Shown: in pieces, positions 24,141 through 36,458 of the stretch | How the letters are laid out: every line of letters begins with the position of its first letter | Numbering within the stretch: position 1 is the first letter of the stretch | The notes under the pieces: generated by a model | The model's database searches: none | The model's input: only the letters and a program-made list of their open reading frames with translations | Told to the model about the DNA's origin: nothing | Assembly: GCA_964019135.1 (NCBI GenBank) | Contig: OZ025257.1 | Coordinates: 42,673,798 to 42,737,797, forward strand | Length of the DNA stretch: 64,000 nt | Direction of reading: 5' to 3' | Origin: Arenicola marina | Lineage: Eukaryota; Annelida; Polychaeta; Arenicolidae | Translations under genes and position numbers: made by a program

Positions 24141-25149
24141 GGGCACCTGCGTCTCTACTAGGGGTGTCCCCTGAAACCAGAGGACCGGGGAGAAATTGAC
24201 ACCGCGCCATCCTGATTTAACAGCCCCCCCCCCCACCCTCCTGGCCAGCAAGCAGTAAAGTAAGCCTGTTGGATCCGTGCGATAGGAAGAGGGAGGGGGT
24301 GAGGGCAGAAGGAGAGGAGGGGGGGGGGGTATCCCTGCTGACGAGAGCCTCCCGTTTACAAGACATAACATCGGCCTCCGTAAAGGGCGAGCACTGGAGA
24401 GAATAGACCTAACAGGAGAGAGCGAATTACACAGAAAAAAGAAAGAATTACATAACAAGGGAGAACTACACACAATGAGAGAGAATTACATAAAAAGAGA
24501 CAATTAAACAGAAAGAGAGAGAATTACATAAACAGATACTCAGAAACAGAGTAAATTACATGGAAAGAGAATTACACACAACAAAGGAATTATTCAAGAA
24601 CAGAATTATATAGAGATAACATAGAACATAACACAGAAAGAAAGAGGATTACACAGAAGAGACATTTTAACCGAAAGAGAACAACACAGAAAGCGAGAAA
24701 GGAAGAGGGAGATACCGAAGGAGAGCGTAAGAAGATCGAAGATAAGAACGGTCCATGTGTAAGTCAGAGAGGGCATGGAAATACGGTAAGAGAGCAGACA
24801 GAGATGAACAAAGACGGAGAAAGAAGAGAAAACTGTGACATCCGAACTAACCATGACACGAAAACGCTTGATGCAAGGCTGTTTAGATGCCAAACAAAGG
24901 CACGGCATTTGGAAAAGATTAATTGAGGTATCAACTGACAAAGCTACTGGCGCCCTGGGTCGAACGCCTGAATCGAAACAACACATAAAAAGGGAGTGGG
25001 GGTGGGGGGAGGGGGGGCGTCTATGCCACTCAATAATACGTTTGCAACGTTATTAAAACTAGCGATATACAATCAATACTAATTCAATACATTGTCAGAT
25101 AATTTTACAAAAATAGAATACGTATCGAGATAAAGCAAAGAAAAACAAC
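24141..25149. other. Unique purine-rich spacer, no gene recognised
   Basis: It has poly-C and poly-G tracts near 24213 and 24319. From 24400 to 24700 it is purine-rich with degenerate agagagaattacat motifs. It then turns A/T-rich towards the LINE remnant. No coding match was found. Confidence 0.5.
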
Positions 25150-25592
25150 ACTGCATTTATGGTAGTAATATCTACGCCAACCGATTAGAAATATAGCAGT
25201 TACGCAAGTTACAATAAATCTGGTAGTTTTCTATAGCCTTATGTTTCACATACTTTACAAAACTGTCTAAACTGTGGGTATATATTTTGTCTAGGATAAT
25301 TGGTGGTTCGACATTGAGTGTTGATATGATGCTATGTCGGATACATTTTGGGGCAAAAACATGACGCACTCTTGCGGTTTGTACGTGTGTTTGATTCCTT
25401 ATGTTAGTCATGTCTGTCAGAGGGATATTGTATAGAAATTCTATCAAAATAGTTTGATAAGTGATTATGTTTTAACTTAAAAACGAATCTTAATATTTGC
25501 ACACGGTGAAGATAATGAAGCTTTAGGAGTTTGCGATTCTTAAATGGAGGTTCTGTGTGGGCGTTATATCGGCTACGGGTAATAATTCTCAC
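25150..25592 (-). mobile_element. LINE 3' fragment (CR1/L2-like), 5'-truncated
   Basis: Minus-strand translation gives two overlapping frames, 25592-25404 (RYNAHTEPPFKNRKLLKLHY) and 25447-25172 (RNQTHVQTARVRHVFAPKC, then PPIILDKIYTHSL). These resemble the region after the reverse transcriptase in CR1/L2-type LINEs. A single frameshift near 25440 joins them, so the copy is decayed. The coding end near 25172 is followed by A/T-rich sequence that may be its 3' UTR. The 5' truncation is at the edge of the poly-G array starting at 25597. Confidence 0.65.
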
Positions 25593-25596
25593 AGTG

Positions 25597-27913
25597 GGGG
25601 GGGGTCTGCCATTGTCCTGCCACCCACCATGGTATAAGAAGGGATTGGGGGGGGGTCTGCCATTGTCCTGCCACCCGCCATGGTTTAAGAAGGGATTGGG
25701 GGGGGTCTGCTATTGTCCTGCCACCCGCCATGGTATAAGAAGGGAGTGGGAGGGGGTCTGCCATTGTCCTGCCACCCGCCATGGTATCAGAAGGGAGTGG
25801 GAGGGGGTCTGCCATTGTCCTGCCACCCGCCATGGTATAAGAAGGGAGTGGGGGGGTCTGCCATTGTCCTGCCACCCACCATGGTATCAGAAGGGAGTGG
25901 GAGGGGGTCTGCCATTGTCCTGCCACCCGCCATGGTATCAGAAGGGAGTGGGAGGGGGTCTGCCATTGTCCTGCCACCCGCCATGGTATCAGAAGGGAGT
26001 GGGGGGGGGGGGGGTCTGCCATTGTCCTGCCACCCACCATGGTATAAGAAAGGAGTGGGGGGGGGGGGGGTCTGCCATTGTCCTGCCACCCACCATGGTA
26101 TCAGAAGGGAGTGGGGCGGGGTCTGCCATTGTCCTGCCACCCGCCATGGTATAAGAAGGGAGTGGGGGGGGTCTGCCATTGTCCTGCCACCCGCCATGGT
26201 ATCAGAAGGGAGTGGGGGGGGGGTCTGCCATTGTCCTGCCACCCACCATGGTATAAGAAAGGAGTGGGGGGGGGGGTCTGCCATTGTCCTGCCACCCACC
26301 ATGGTATCAGAAGGGAGTGGGGCGGGGTCTGCCATTGTCCTGCCACCCGCCATGGTATAAGAAGGGAGTGGGGGGGGGTCTGCCATTGTCCTGCCACCCG
26401 CCATGGTATCAGAAGGGAGTGGGAGGGGGTCTGCCATTGTCCTGCCACCCGCCATGGTATCAGAAGGGAGTGGGAGGGGGTCTGCCATTGTCCTGCCACC
26501 CGCCATGGTATCAGAAGGGAGTGGGGGGGGGGGGGTCTGCCATTGTCCTGCCACCCACCATGGTATAAGAAAGGAGTGGGGGGGGGGTCTGCCATTGTCC
26601 TGCCACCCACCATGGTATCAGAAGGGAGTGGGAGGGGGTCTGCCATTGTCCTGCCACCCACCATGGTATCAGAAGGGAGTGGGGGGGGGGGGTCTGCCAT
26701 TGTCCTGCCACCCACCATGGTATAAGAAGGGAGTGGGGGGGGATCTGCCATTGTCCTGCCACCCGCCATGGTATAAGAAGGGAGTGGGGGGGGGTCTGCC
26801 ATTGTCCTGCCACCCGCCATGGTATAAGAAGGGAGTGGGGGGGGGGTCTGCCATTGGCCTGCCACTCGCCATGGTATAAGAAGGGAGTGGGGAGGGTCTG
26901 CCATTGTCCTGCCACCCGCCATGGTATAAGAAGGGAGTCGGGGGGGGGGGACTGCCATTGTCCTGCCACCCACCATGGTATCAGAAGGGAGTGGGGGAAG
27001 GGTCTGCCATTGTCCTGCCACCCACCATGGTATAAGAAGGGAGTGGGGGGGGGGGTCTGCCACTGTCCTGCCACCCGTCATGGTATAAGAAGGGAGTGGG
27101 TGGGGGGTCTGTCATTGTCCTGCCACCCACCATGGTATCAGAAGGGAGTGGGGGGGGGGTCTGCCATTGTCCTGCCACCCACCATGGTATCAGAAGGGAG
27201 TGGGGGGGGGGTCTGCCATTGTCCTGCCACCCGCCATGGTATCAGAAGGGATTGGGGGGGGGTCTGCCATTGTCCTGCCACCCACCATGGTATAAGAAGG
27301 GAGTGGGGGGGGGTCTGCTATTGTCCTGCCACCCGCCATGGTATAAGAAGGGAGTCGGGGGGGGGGGGGGGGTCTGCCATTGTCCTGCCACCCACCATGG
27401 TGTAAGAAGGGAGTGGGGGGTCTGCCATTGTCCTGCCACCCGCCATGGTATAAGAAGGGAGTGGGGGGGGGGTCTGCCATTGTCCTGCCACCCACCATGG
27501 TATAAGAAGGGAGTGGGCGGGGGCCTGCCATTGTCCTGCCACCCACCATGGTATAAGAAGGGAGTGGGGGGGGGGTCTGCCATTGTCCTGCCACCCGCCA
27601 TGGTATAAGAAGGGAGTGGGGGGGGGGTCTGCCATTGTCCTGCCACCCACCATGGTATAAGAAGGGAGTGGGGGGGGGGCCTGCCATTGTCCTGCCACCC
27701 ACCATGGTATAAGAAGGGAGTGGGGGGGTGGGTCTGCCATTGTCCTGCCACCCGCCATGGTATAAGAAGGGAGTGGGGGGGGGGTCTGCCATTGTCCTGC
27801 CACCCACCATGGTATAAGAAGGGAGTGGGGGGGGGGGTCTGCCATTGTCCTGCCACCCACCATGGTATAAGAAAGGAGTGGGGGGGGGTCTGCCATTGTC
27901 CTGCCACCCACCA
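25597..27913. repeat. Minisatellite of about 51-60 bp with variable poly-G (about 42 copies)
   Basis: The fixed part contains gtctgccattgtcctgccac, then ccgccatggtat, then aagaagggagtgg. It is followed by a G tract of about 4-14 bases, so unit length varies and frames shift between copies. Each unit carries ccatgg. Proline-rich minus-strand frames and Gly/His-rich plus-strand frames are translated satellite. Confidence 0.97.
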
Positions 27914-28473
27914 TTTTATCTTTAGTAGTGTTATAAATAATTATTCATAACCCCGATCACATCTGGCACAAATATGACGCGCCCGCTGAGTATAATAGGG
28001 ACCTAGGATTATGTATCAAGGCAGAGACCGGGCGCTATATACCCGACACCTACCGAGCTAAACTCGACCCACAGAGCCGGCGGCTCGGACAGACAACTGC
28101 ACGCTGTTTTCGACCTACTCCGCCAGGGGGTGCGTCATGTCTCCTGTCGGCTTCCACCTCTACCTTCGCACTAGTGCCGTCAGGGCGGCGCTGCGAAAAT
28201 GTATAGGACAAATAGACCGCGGATTTCTACAAATCAGTGAGAGGGCTCAGCTGATGCCGAATAACACAGCGTATCAGCTGAACAAGGAAAATAGTTCGCA
28301 TTTAGTTATCGCTATTTAAGGAGTAATTTGCTGTATTAAATGCATAAGTTTCGTTATTTTTCATTCCTGCTTAGATATAATTTTGCTGGAAATTATAACT
28401 GATTTGAGCGTTTTTCAAGAATCAAGAACCCCCGAACGACATCAGCGTTATGAGTGGAGGGCCACCTAGTAAT
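27914..28473. other. Unique spacer, no gene recognised
   Basis: It is A/T-rich at both ends with a more GC-rich middle (28060-28230). A 60-codon open frame at 28137-28319 shows nothing recognisable. It is probably non-coding. Confidence 0.45.
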
Positions 28474-28645
28474 GAAATGGATTGGTGTTTTAAGCCATTG
28501 TTTTGCATATAAAAGTTAAACTGGGTTGAGAAACGTCCCGGGAGGATGACGGAAGAATGGATGAAACTTGCCACATATTAGGTGCCCGGGCCCGGTTGAT
28601 GGATCTGCGGATGGCTAGTGCGCTGACCACTACGCCAGGGGTGCC
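28474..28645 (-). mobile_element. tRNA-derived SINE, family A, diverged copy
   Basis: The reverse strand reads CCTGGCGTAGTGGTCAGCGC (Pol III A box), a damaged B-box region, then GGGCACCTAATATGTGGCA, GTTTCATCCATTC and a tail with TTAAAACACCAAT. The same modules occur in the same order at 54056-54247. Its B box is degenerate, so it is older and probably inactive. Confidence 0.8.
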
Positions 28646-29939
28646 CGCGGAGCTTGAGTCAACTGACGCGACAACCTGCGCCATGTCATCGCATCGGCCA
28701 CCTAGCTGGGCCTCACAGAGCTAGAGAATGGCTGAGGCGGGTGCGACGGACAACGTTTTGGTCTAGTAGCCTCGATCTGGGCACAACATAGCTAATTTAC
28801 ATGCCCGGTCGCTCCAGGCGCATGCGCTGGTTAGACCCGACGCCCCCTGCAGTATTCGATGGTCTACGGTAACATCGAAACCTGGATAATCGGCTTCCAT
28901 AATTTTCTAATTAGGTTAAGGCAAATAAAATGTCTACAATGTGTATTTTCTGCGACATAACTTGGGAATCTCAACGTTAGGCTTGAGTAACACGTGAGCA
29001 CGCGCACACTGGCAACGACCCCTATACATATTTGGCCCGGTACGACACACAGCCACGCTAAACGCCATGTTGAACCCGTCGACTACCTTGTTTGGTGTTT
29101 GGGTTTGTCACTGAAGCAGTTTTGTGCTCTTTGTAACGAGCATGATACTAAAAACAGAAAGTAACACGTATCCAATTTGAAAATACGACATATGTAAGAG
29201 TAACGACGTGACGGCAGACGACAACTCCCGAACGGCGGGAAGTGAAGAGAAGGCGGGAATCGTATTGACTATGACACGGCCGAGGACATATCAACACGGG
29301 AGAGACGGGCGAACACCAGTCAGGTGGGGAGGGGGAGCGGGAAGGGGATAAGGTAGGGGGGAGTCACGTGTAGCGACCCACGTGAAGGCCGTTGCCAGGA
29401 CGTCGGGGAGGGTGAACAATAATAAAACTGGCGGGCGCCGCGAGCTGCCGGGTTACTGCGATCAGCAGGCAGGGTGCGCAAAGATAGCGCGCTGCATGAT
29501 GCCATGGTACCGTGGCTGGAGCTCAGGGTGCCGGCGGAGGTGGGGGGGGGGGCAGGGGTGGAGGCCACCACACCCGTTCCGTAGAGACAAGCCAGGCACT
29601 GCCTCGTGCGGGGTCAAATCTCATTACTCGAGCAAACAAACCTCCAAATCAGCCACCTGAAAAATGGCGATGGGCGACAGGAAGCGATGGCAGACGAAAT
29701 AAGTGTTTTTTTGTGTATTTCTGTGGTCCATCGTTCTCCTCTCCGTGAGAATGCGCAGTCTCGTGCGCCATGGGCCAGAAAGACAGAGAGACAGACAGCG
29801 AGGGAGGAGGGAGAGAGAGGAGGGAGAGAGCGACAAAGGAGAGTGAGGTGGGGGCAGGTTACCATGGAGATAAAGACATCAGTATATAGAGAGTTATTGC
29901 CATTCGTCGTTATGTCGGCTACCGCAATGTCAACATAAG
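28646..29939. other. Unique spacer, no gene recognised
   Basis: Mixed composition, with a CpG-containing part at 29210-29530 and a purine-rich part at 29780-29850. Several short overlapping open frames occur at 29320-29967 on both strands, none recognisable. Confidence 0.45.
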
Positions 29940-30290
29940 ATACGTTATGCCGCTGTGATGTCACCATAAGATACGTTGTTCCGCTGTGGGGTCAACATAA
30001 GATACGTTGTTCGCTGTGATGTCACCATAAGATACGTTGTTCCGCTGTGGGGTCAACATAAGATACGTTGTTCCGCTGTGGTGTCAACATAAGATACGTT
30101 ATGCCGCTGTGATGTCACCATAAGATACGTTGTTCCGCTGTGGGGTCAACATAAGATACGTTGTTCCGCTGTGGTGTCAACATAAGATACGTTGCTCCGC
30201 TGTCTTGTCAACATTAAATACGTTGTTCCGCTTGGACGTCAACATAAGATACGTTGTTCCGCTGCGATGTCAACATAAGATACGTTATGG
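29940..30290. repeat. 31-bp minisatellite (about 11 copies)
   Basis: The monomer is about 31 bp: cataagatacgttgttccgc, then tgtggtgtcaa. It becomes degenerate rightward and is followed within 130 bp by the 15-bp array. Confidence 0.93.
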
Positions 30291-30419
30291 TACTTTACTG
30301 TCAATATAAGACATGTTATGTCACTGTTATGTCAATATAAGATAACTTTTACTACTATCACTGGCTATTAAGGCATTATGTCCGAATGCATTATGACCGT
30401 TGGCCTTACAGCTTTCTGT

Positions 30420-32148
30420 GCGTTGGCATTTTGTTCGTTGGCATTATGTCCGTTGGCATTATGTCCGTTGGTATTATGTCCGCTGGCATTATGTCCGTTT
30501 GCGTTATGTCAGCTGGCATTATGTCCGTTGACATTTTGTCCGTTGGTATTTGGTCCGTTGGTTGTCCTTTGGCATTATTCCCGTTGGCATTATGTCTGTT
30601 GGCATTATGTCCGTTGGCATTTTGTCCGTTGGTATTATGTCCGTTGGCATTATGTCCGTTGGCATTATGCCCGTTGGCATTATTTCCGCTGGCGTTATGT
30701 CCGTTGGCATTTTGTCCGTTGGTATTATGCCCGTTGGCATTTTGTCCGTTGGCATTATGTCCGTTGGCATTATGCCCGTTGGCATTATTTCCGCTGGCAT
30801 TATGTCCGTTGGCATTTTGTCCGTTGGTATTATGCCCGTTGGCATTTTGTCCGTTGGCATTTTGTCCTTTGCCATCATGTCCGCTGGCATTATGTCCGTT
30901 GGTATTATGTCCGTTGGCATTATGTCCGTTGGCATTATGTCCGTTGGCATTATGTCCGTTGGCATTTTGTCCGTTGGTATTATGTCCGTTGGCATTTTGT
31001 CCGTTGGCATTATGTCCGTTGGCATTATGCCCGTTGGCATTATTTCCGCTGGCATTATGTCCGTTGGCATTTTGTCCGTTGGTATTATGCCCGTTGGCAT
31101 TTTGTCCGTTGGCATTTTGTCCTTTGCCATCATGTCCGCTGGCATTATGTCCGTTGGCATTATGTCCGTTGGCATTTTGTCCGTTGGTATTATGTCCGTT
31201 GGCATTTTGTCCGTTGGTATTTTGTCCGTTGGCATTTTGTCCTTTGGCATTATTCCCGTTGGCATTATGTCTGTTGGCATTATGTCTGTTGGCATTATGT
31301 CCGTTAGCATTTGTCCGTTGGTATTATGTCCGTTGGCATTTTGTCCTTTGGCATTATGTCCGCTGGCATTATGTCCGCTGGCATTATGTCCGCTGGCATT
31401 ATGTCCGTTGGTATTATGTCCGTTGGTATTATGTCCGTTGGCATTTTGTCCTTTGGCATTATGTCCGCTGGCATTATGTCCGCTGGCATTATGTCCGTTG
31501 GTATTATGTCCGTTGGTATTATGCCCGTTGGCATTATTTCCGCTGGCATTATGTCCGTTGGCATGTTGTCCGTTGGTATTATGTCCGTTGGCATTTTGTC
31601 CGTTGGCATTTTGTCCGTTGGCATTTTGTCCTTTGGCATTATGTCCGCTGGCATTATGTCCGTTGGCATTTTGTCCGTTGGTATTATGTCCGTTGGCATG
31701 TTGTCCGTTGGCATGTTGTCCGTTGGCATTTTGTCCTTTGGCATCATGTCCGCTGGCATTATGTCCGTTGGCATTATGTCCGCTGGCATTATGCCCGTTG
31801 GCATTATGTCCGTTGGCATTTTGTCCGTTGGTATTAAGTCCGTTGGCATTTTGTCCGTTGGCATTATGTCCGTTGGCATTATGTCCGCTGGCATTATGTC
31901 CGTTGGTATTATGTCCGTTGGCATTATGTCCGTTGGTATTATGTCCGTTGGCATTATGTCCGTTGGCATTTTGTCCGTTGGTATTATGTCCGTTGGCATT
32001 TTGTCCTTTGGCATTATGTCCGCTGGCATTATGTCCGCTGGCATTATGTCCGTTGGTATTATGTCCGTTGGTATTATGTCCGTTGGCATTATGTCCGCTG
32101 GCATTATGTCCGTTGGTATTATGTCCGTTGGAATCACGCCCGTTGACC
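30420..32148. repeat. 15-bp minisatellite (about 115 copies)
   Basis: The monomer is ttggcattatgtccg with ttttgt, gctgg and ggtatt variants. The period is five codons, so stop-free frames of 270-550 codons arise on both strands (plus LALCP/VGIMS-like, minus GHNAN/PTDIM-like). They are not credible genes. A tttgccatcatg variant at 30868 and 31123, 255 bp (17 units) apart, marks a duplicated block. Confidence 0.97.
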
Positions 32149-34111
32149 GGGGTGTAGCGGCTCAAGACACCGATTCGCTTCAGTTTAGTTTAGTGCGTTG
32201 ACACTTTGTCCATTGGCATTTGGAACATTTGGCATAATGTTTGGATTATACCCAACAATGGATATACAGATGTTAAGTAAAAATATCTTTTGTTTATCGA
32301 AGACTTCTGTCTAGAACTAGTCTAGTCTCCACAGGCATCTGTTGGAGAAGTAATAAGACAATACATGTTAATGTCACGGGCGACACTGTGGCTGACGCCG
32401 GGCGGATGGGGGTGACGCCGGGCGGCTGGAGGTGAGGGGTGGGGGGTGGCGTTAGGTTTACATATTCTACGCTGGCAAATCAATCTCTTGTATGATGCTC
32501 ATATCATTATGTCAACACACACAGTGGGCCCGTGTTTTGTTGCCCGATGTCAGACCGAGGATTTCCGTCATGTTGCTGTGTTTCCTTCCCCCGATTCGTA
32601 CCCGAGTCCATGCCCGGCATGGCTCGGCCAGCGGCAGGCTCGGCCAGCGGCAGGCGGCGAGACAAAACCTGCCGCGGGACAGTTTTGTCCTTCCTCGCCG
32701 TCCAGCAGACGTCTGGGTAAACCAACTGGTTCCTTGCAACAACAAGGCCCCACAGCGAGTTCCCTGTTTGTCCGTGGGCGCTGAAGCAGGGAACCGGCTT
32801 ATATGCCGTAGCGGGAGAGAGCCGCCCTCGCCGAGGCAGATCCGGGCGGGGGGGGGGGGGGGGGAGCACCCCTTGTCGTCACAATGGGGAGAGGTACAGG
32901 GCGTGAGGGTGCTGAGGTGGATAGTATGCATCCCTTGGCCATGCAGATAGTGGCAGGGAGCAGGAAGCAGGTAAAGGGTGTGGTAGAAGAGATATCTCAC
33001 TGGTTTGTAGGGTAACTAGTCTACAAAGGGTAACACGAAGCTTGCAGGGAGATAAGCCGTTATGGTAGATCAATTACACGTGAGTCAATGCAACTTCTGT
33101 GTTTTAAAGGTACACTTACATTAATTGAGAGTAATCAAGCCAATCATCAGCAGACGATAGCCTCAGCACTGCCGGCTGCGACCAGAGCCAGTGTTTAACA
33201 CAGAGGTATGGGACTCATTGCACAGAGCCGGTCATCGAGGACTTTCTTGCAGACGTCGCTCGCTTAATCAAAAGATAAGACAAAGCGGTCACGTGATCCG
33301 TCGGTCAACGGCCTATATTGCAACATGAACGGGAGTGGAACCCCACATATCAACACTGGTGACTGCCTGGCACAGCCTCTGTATCACGCTGGTGGATCCA
33401 GGGGGAAAGGGTCTGGGTGCAGGAGGCACAGACCCCCACCCCCCACCTCCCCCCACCCACCAGGACACGTACGTCTGCTCGCCGTACGCTAAAAATGAAC
33501 AGGCGTGCAGCTCAACATTTTGAGTGATAAACATTTTTATTGTAGTTCGTGACGAGAAAAAAATGTGCGTGAGGACATCGCCCCCCACCGCCCTCTCATT
33601 GCTGAATTTCCTAAGACTTGTGCAATCATTATTTGTGCAAAACCGTTTGCACTCTACTCCACGAGCATTGAGTATAGTTGACGCCCAGAGGTGAGAGATT
33701 GGCATATGTTAAACCCGCTGGTGAACGGGTGTGGTGGAGGCGGGGTCAGGAGGCGGGGGTGGCGGGGGGGGAGGGAGGCGGAGGGGGAGGGAGCAGCAGT
33801 TCGATACTAGAGTATGATGTATCGAATCACCTCTGCATCCAGCCTAATCCTTCGTAAAAACCCATTGTGAGGCAACCTACACTTCACATTTCCGACAGCT
33901 CTCGCGACAGATCTCTGCTTGCAGTTATGTCATTACTGACAGTCGGACGATCCGGGAACGAGCCTGTGGAGCACCTGATCAGCGGAGGTGTGGCGAGGAT
34001 CGTTGGACCAGGCAGCAGGGAGGGAAGCCGTGCTGACCACACGCTACATTCCCCAGGGCATCTAAAGCCACTTCTCTCTATGGGCGCAAGTGTCTCTAGG
34101 TCATCTGGACC
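32149..34111. other. Unique spacer, no gene recognised
   Basis: It contains an imperfect ggcggatgggggtgacgccg duplication (32398-32430), poly-G at 32850-32865, a ggatccaggggg motif at 33395 and a G-rich stretch at 33745-33795. Open frames at 32446-33000 occur on both strands at once, a sign of composition rather than coding. A ggtcacgtgatccgtc site lies near 33286. Confidence 0.45.
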
Positions 34112-34625
34112 GGGGTAAGAAACCTCCAGTCAGCGGGACCGGGGTAAGAAGCCTCTAGTCAGCTGGACCGGGGTAAGAAGCCTCTAGTCAGCTGGACCGG
34201 GGTAAGAAGTCTCCATTCAGCGGGACCGGGGTAAGAAGTCTCCATTCAGCGGGACCAGTGTAAGAAGCCTCCAGTCAGCGGGACCCAGGTAAGAAGTCTC
34301 TACTCAGCGGGACCGGGGTAAGAAGCCTCTAGTCAGCTGGACCGGGGTAAGAAGTCTCCATTCAGCGGGACCGGGGTAAGAAGTCTGCATTCAGCGGGAC
34401 CAGTGTAAGAAGCCTCCAGTCAGCGGGACCGAGGTAAGAAGTCTCTACTCAGCGGGACCGGGGTAAGAAGCCTCTAGTTAGCTGGACCGGGGTAAGAAGT
34501 CTCCAGTCTGCGGGACCGGGGTAAGAAGCCTCCAGTCAGTGGGACCGAGGTAAGAAGTCTCTACTCAGCGGGGCTGGGGTAAGAAGCCTCCAGTCAGTGG
34601 GACCGGGGTAAGAAGCCTCTAGTCA
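34112..34625. repeat. 29-bp minisatellite (about 18 copies)
   Basis: The monomer is 29 bp: gggaccggggtaagaagcct plus ccagtcagc. Each unit contains GGGGTAAGA, close to a 5' splice-site consensus, and a short tctctagtcag that looks like a weak acceptor. Confidence 0.95.
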
Positions 34626-36454
34626 GCCAGATGATACGTGCCCCCCCCCCACCATCACGGACGGAATGTGCACACCGTCCGTGGCGGCCACGGTGTGACT
34701 GGACCTATCAACCTGTCTGTCGGCGGCTGCCCATTTCTTGCACCGCCTCGCCTCTCACAGCACAGGTGCTCACCCCGGCTAACAATCGCCTGCCCGAAGC
34801 CGCCCGCCACCGCTGTGCATCTCCCGGCATGGCCAGATAACGCGCATGCCAATGACAGGACGCGGTCCACCAGGCGGCATGCGTGCTTTACCTCCCGTCA
34901 GGTGGAGCCACTGCCACAGCCGTCGTGGACGAATAACCACATGGAAATGAAGACGGGGGGAACTTGACGCTTGCCCCGAAATGACGGCCACAGACTCGAG
35001 GAAGCGGCTCAAATTGCCTGCAGCTGCGAGCTGGTGCCCTGCTCCGTTAATCAATGCGGCAAATAGGGACCCAGCGCTTCCGGTCTTCGCTGTAGAATCT
35101 CGGGCATACCTGCTGCATGTGTCGAGGGTTTGCCAGTGGCTTTGGCAGATCAGGTGTCTGTGTGCTGCTTGGCACCGGCTCGGCCACCGCCTTGGCAGGC
35201 CTCCTCGGGGCCAAACGTTAACTGCCAATCGAGCAGGAGTTGTAGGCCTGTACGCTGTGATTCAGGTTTTTATTAACCCGATCTGGTTTGCTCAGCCCCA
35301 AACTGATCAAACGCATTCGCATAACTCGTACGTCCCTCACGCGGTGGAGCCACCCCGACCGCTCACCAGATTTTCTGGGATTGGGGCTTGTAGAATCGGA
35401 GACGAGCAACAGACCGACGGATGAGCAAGCGACCGGCTAAATTAGCAAGCAACCGGCTATCTTAGCAAGCGACCCGATTGTCTGCTCCAGAAATATACAC
35501 ACTCGAATAATAAAATCTGACCTTCATTTCATCGAATGTGTTCTTAAACAGAATAATTTGATGCAGCTTGTGAGAACTTTTTCCACCCGCGGATAGGTCT
35601 TACCTGGTGATTATGACGTCGTTATTCAAACAGTACGTAGTTCGGAAGAGCGCGTAGGAAGCGGCGGCAGTTTAGTTTGATTTTTAGGTTTTAACTTTCA
35701 CCCTGACTATCGATCCCACTATCTGGCAACGTCTATGTCATAGCTTGTAAATAAAAAATACTTATATTACTGCCGTATTGACATTTATAACATTGGGGCC
35801 TGGAACCAGCCAGCCCAATTCTAGGAGACCCCACTCGATTAGTAAAGTGCTGCCACCTTGTGCGGTCTCTTGGAGACAGTAACCGATACTTTTGTTGAGA
35901 ACACGTCCAAGCTGACGAACGCAGTATGTCCTTGCAATGGGTTAGCGTGGCAACATATTCTTCTTTTTTTGGACAGTTTTGTTAAGGGCGGCGGGGGAGG
36001 GGGGGGTGGAGGGGGGCGGCAGGTGACTCCTTGGTCAAGTGTTCGGTTAATGTTCGAGTATGATCCACTGGGCCAGCCCAAGCGACCGGTGCGCGGTTCA
36101 AATCCCAGCGGTGCAATGTCTATGATTTCGCAAAGGGGTTACCACCAGAAATATGGCTCCCCTCTTCTTGCCCCCCCCCACCCCGCGCATTGTCGCGATA
36201 CCATCTGTGGAGTCATGCTCAAATCAGTCGATCAATCGGAGTTGATGGGGGGTGGGGGGGGGGTCTTTATGCGCTATCCTTCGCTTCACTGTTTTATTCA
36301 CATATTTATATATGTAAACAGGGATTTCCAACATGGCATCCAAGCTATTTAATTATTTCATCGAGGTTACTTCACCAAGATCTCATAACTTTAACGCGTC
36401 AACTTTTGTTGCCGGTCTGGTAATTAATAACACTATTCTTAAGGCAATATTGAC
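34626..36454. other. Unique spacer, no gene recognised
   Basis: A GC-moderate part (34630-35430) has open frames on both strands without recognisable domains. A short agcaagcgaccggct repeat (three copies) lies at 35424-35474. G-tracts occur near 35991-36020. A B-box-like ggttcaaatccc at 36094 could be the remains of a SINE head, but no A box was found. Confidence 0.45.
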
Positions 36455-36458
36455 TTAA

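Noticed and set aside
17367-24473. Giant open frames (up to 2,368 codons) as a proline-rich or Gly/Arg-rich protein gene
   Set aside because: They are translated 26-bp satellite. Several frames on both strands are open together, no domain or exon structure is visible, and the monomer simply lacks stop triplets.
30378-32165. Pentapeptide-repeat protein
   Set aside because: The 15-bp period forces five-residue repeats in every frame on both strands. The pattern does not match the A(D/N)LXX consensus of real pentapeptide-repeat proteins.
34779-35424. Overlapping 147-149-codon frames on both strands as a gene
   Set aside because: No recognisable domain; the simultaneous openness of both strands fits moderate GC composition.
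36085-36115. Further SINE or tRNA from the B-box-like ggttcaaatccc
   Set aside because: No A box at the right distance, no tail and no target duplication could be found.
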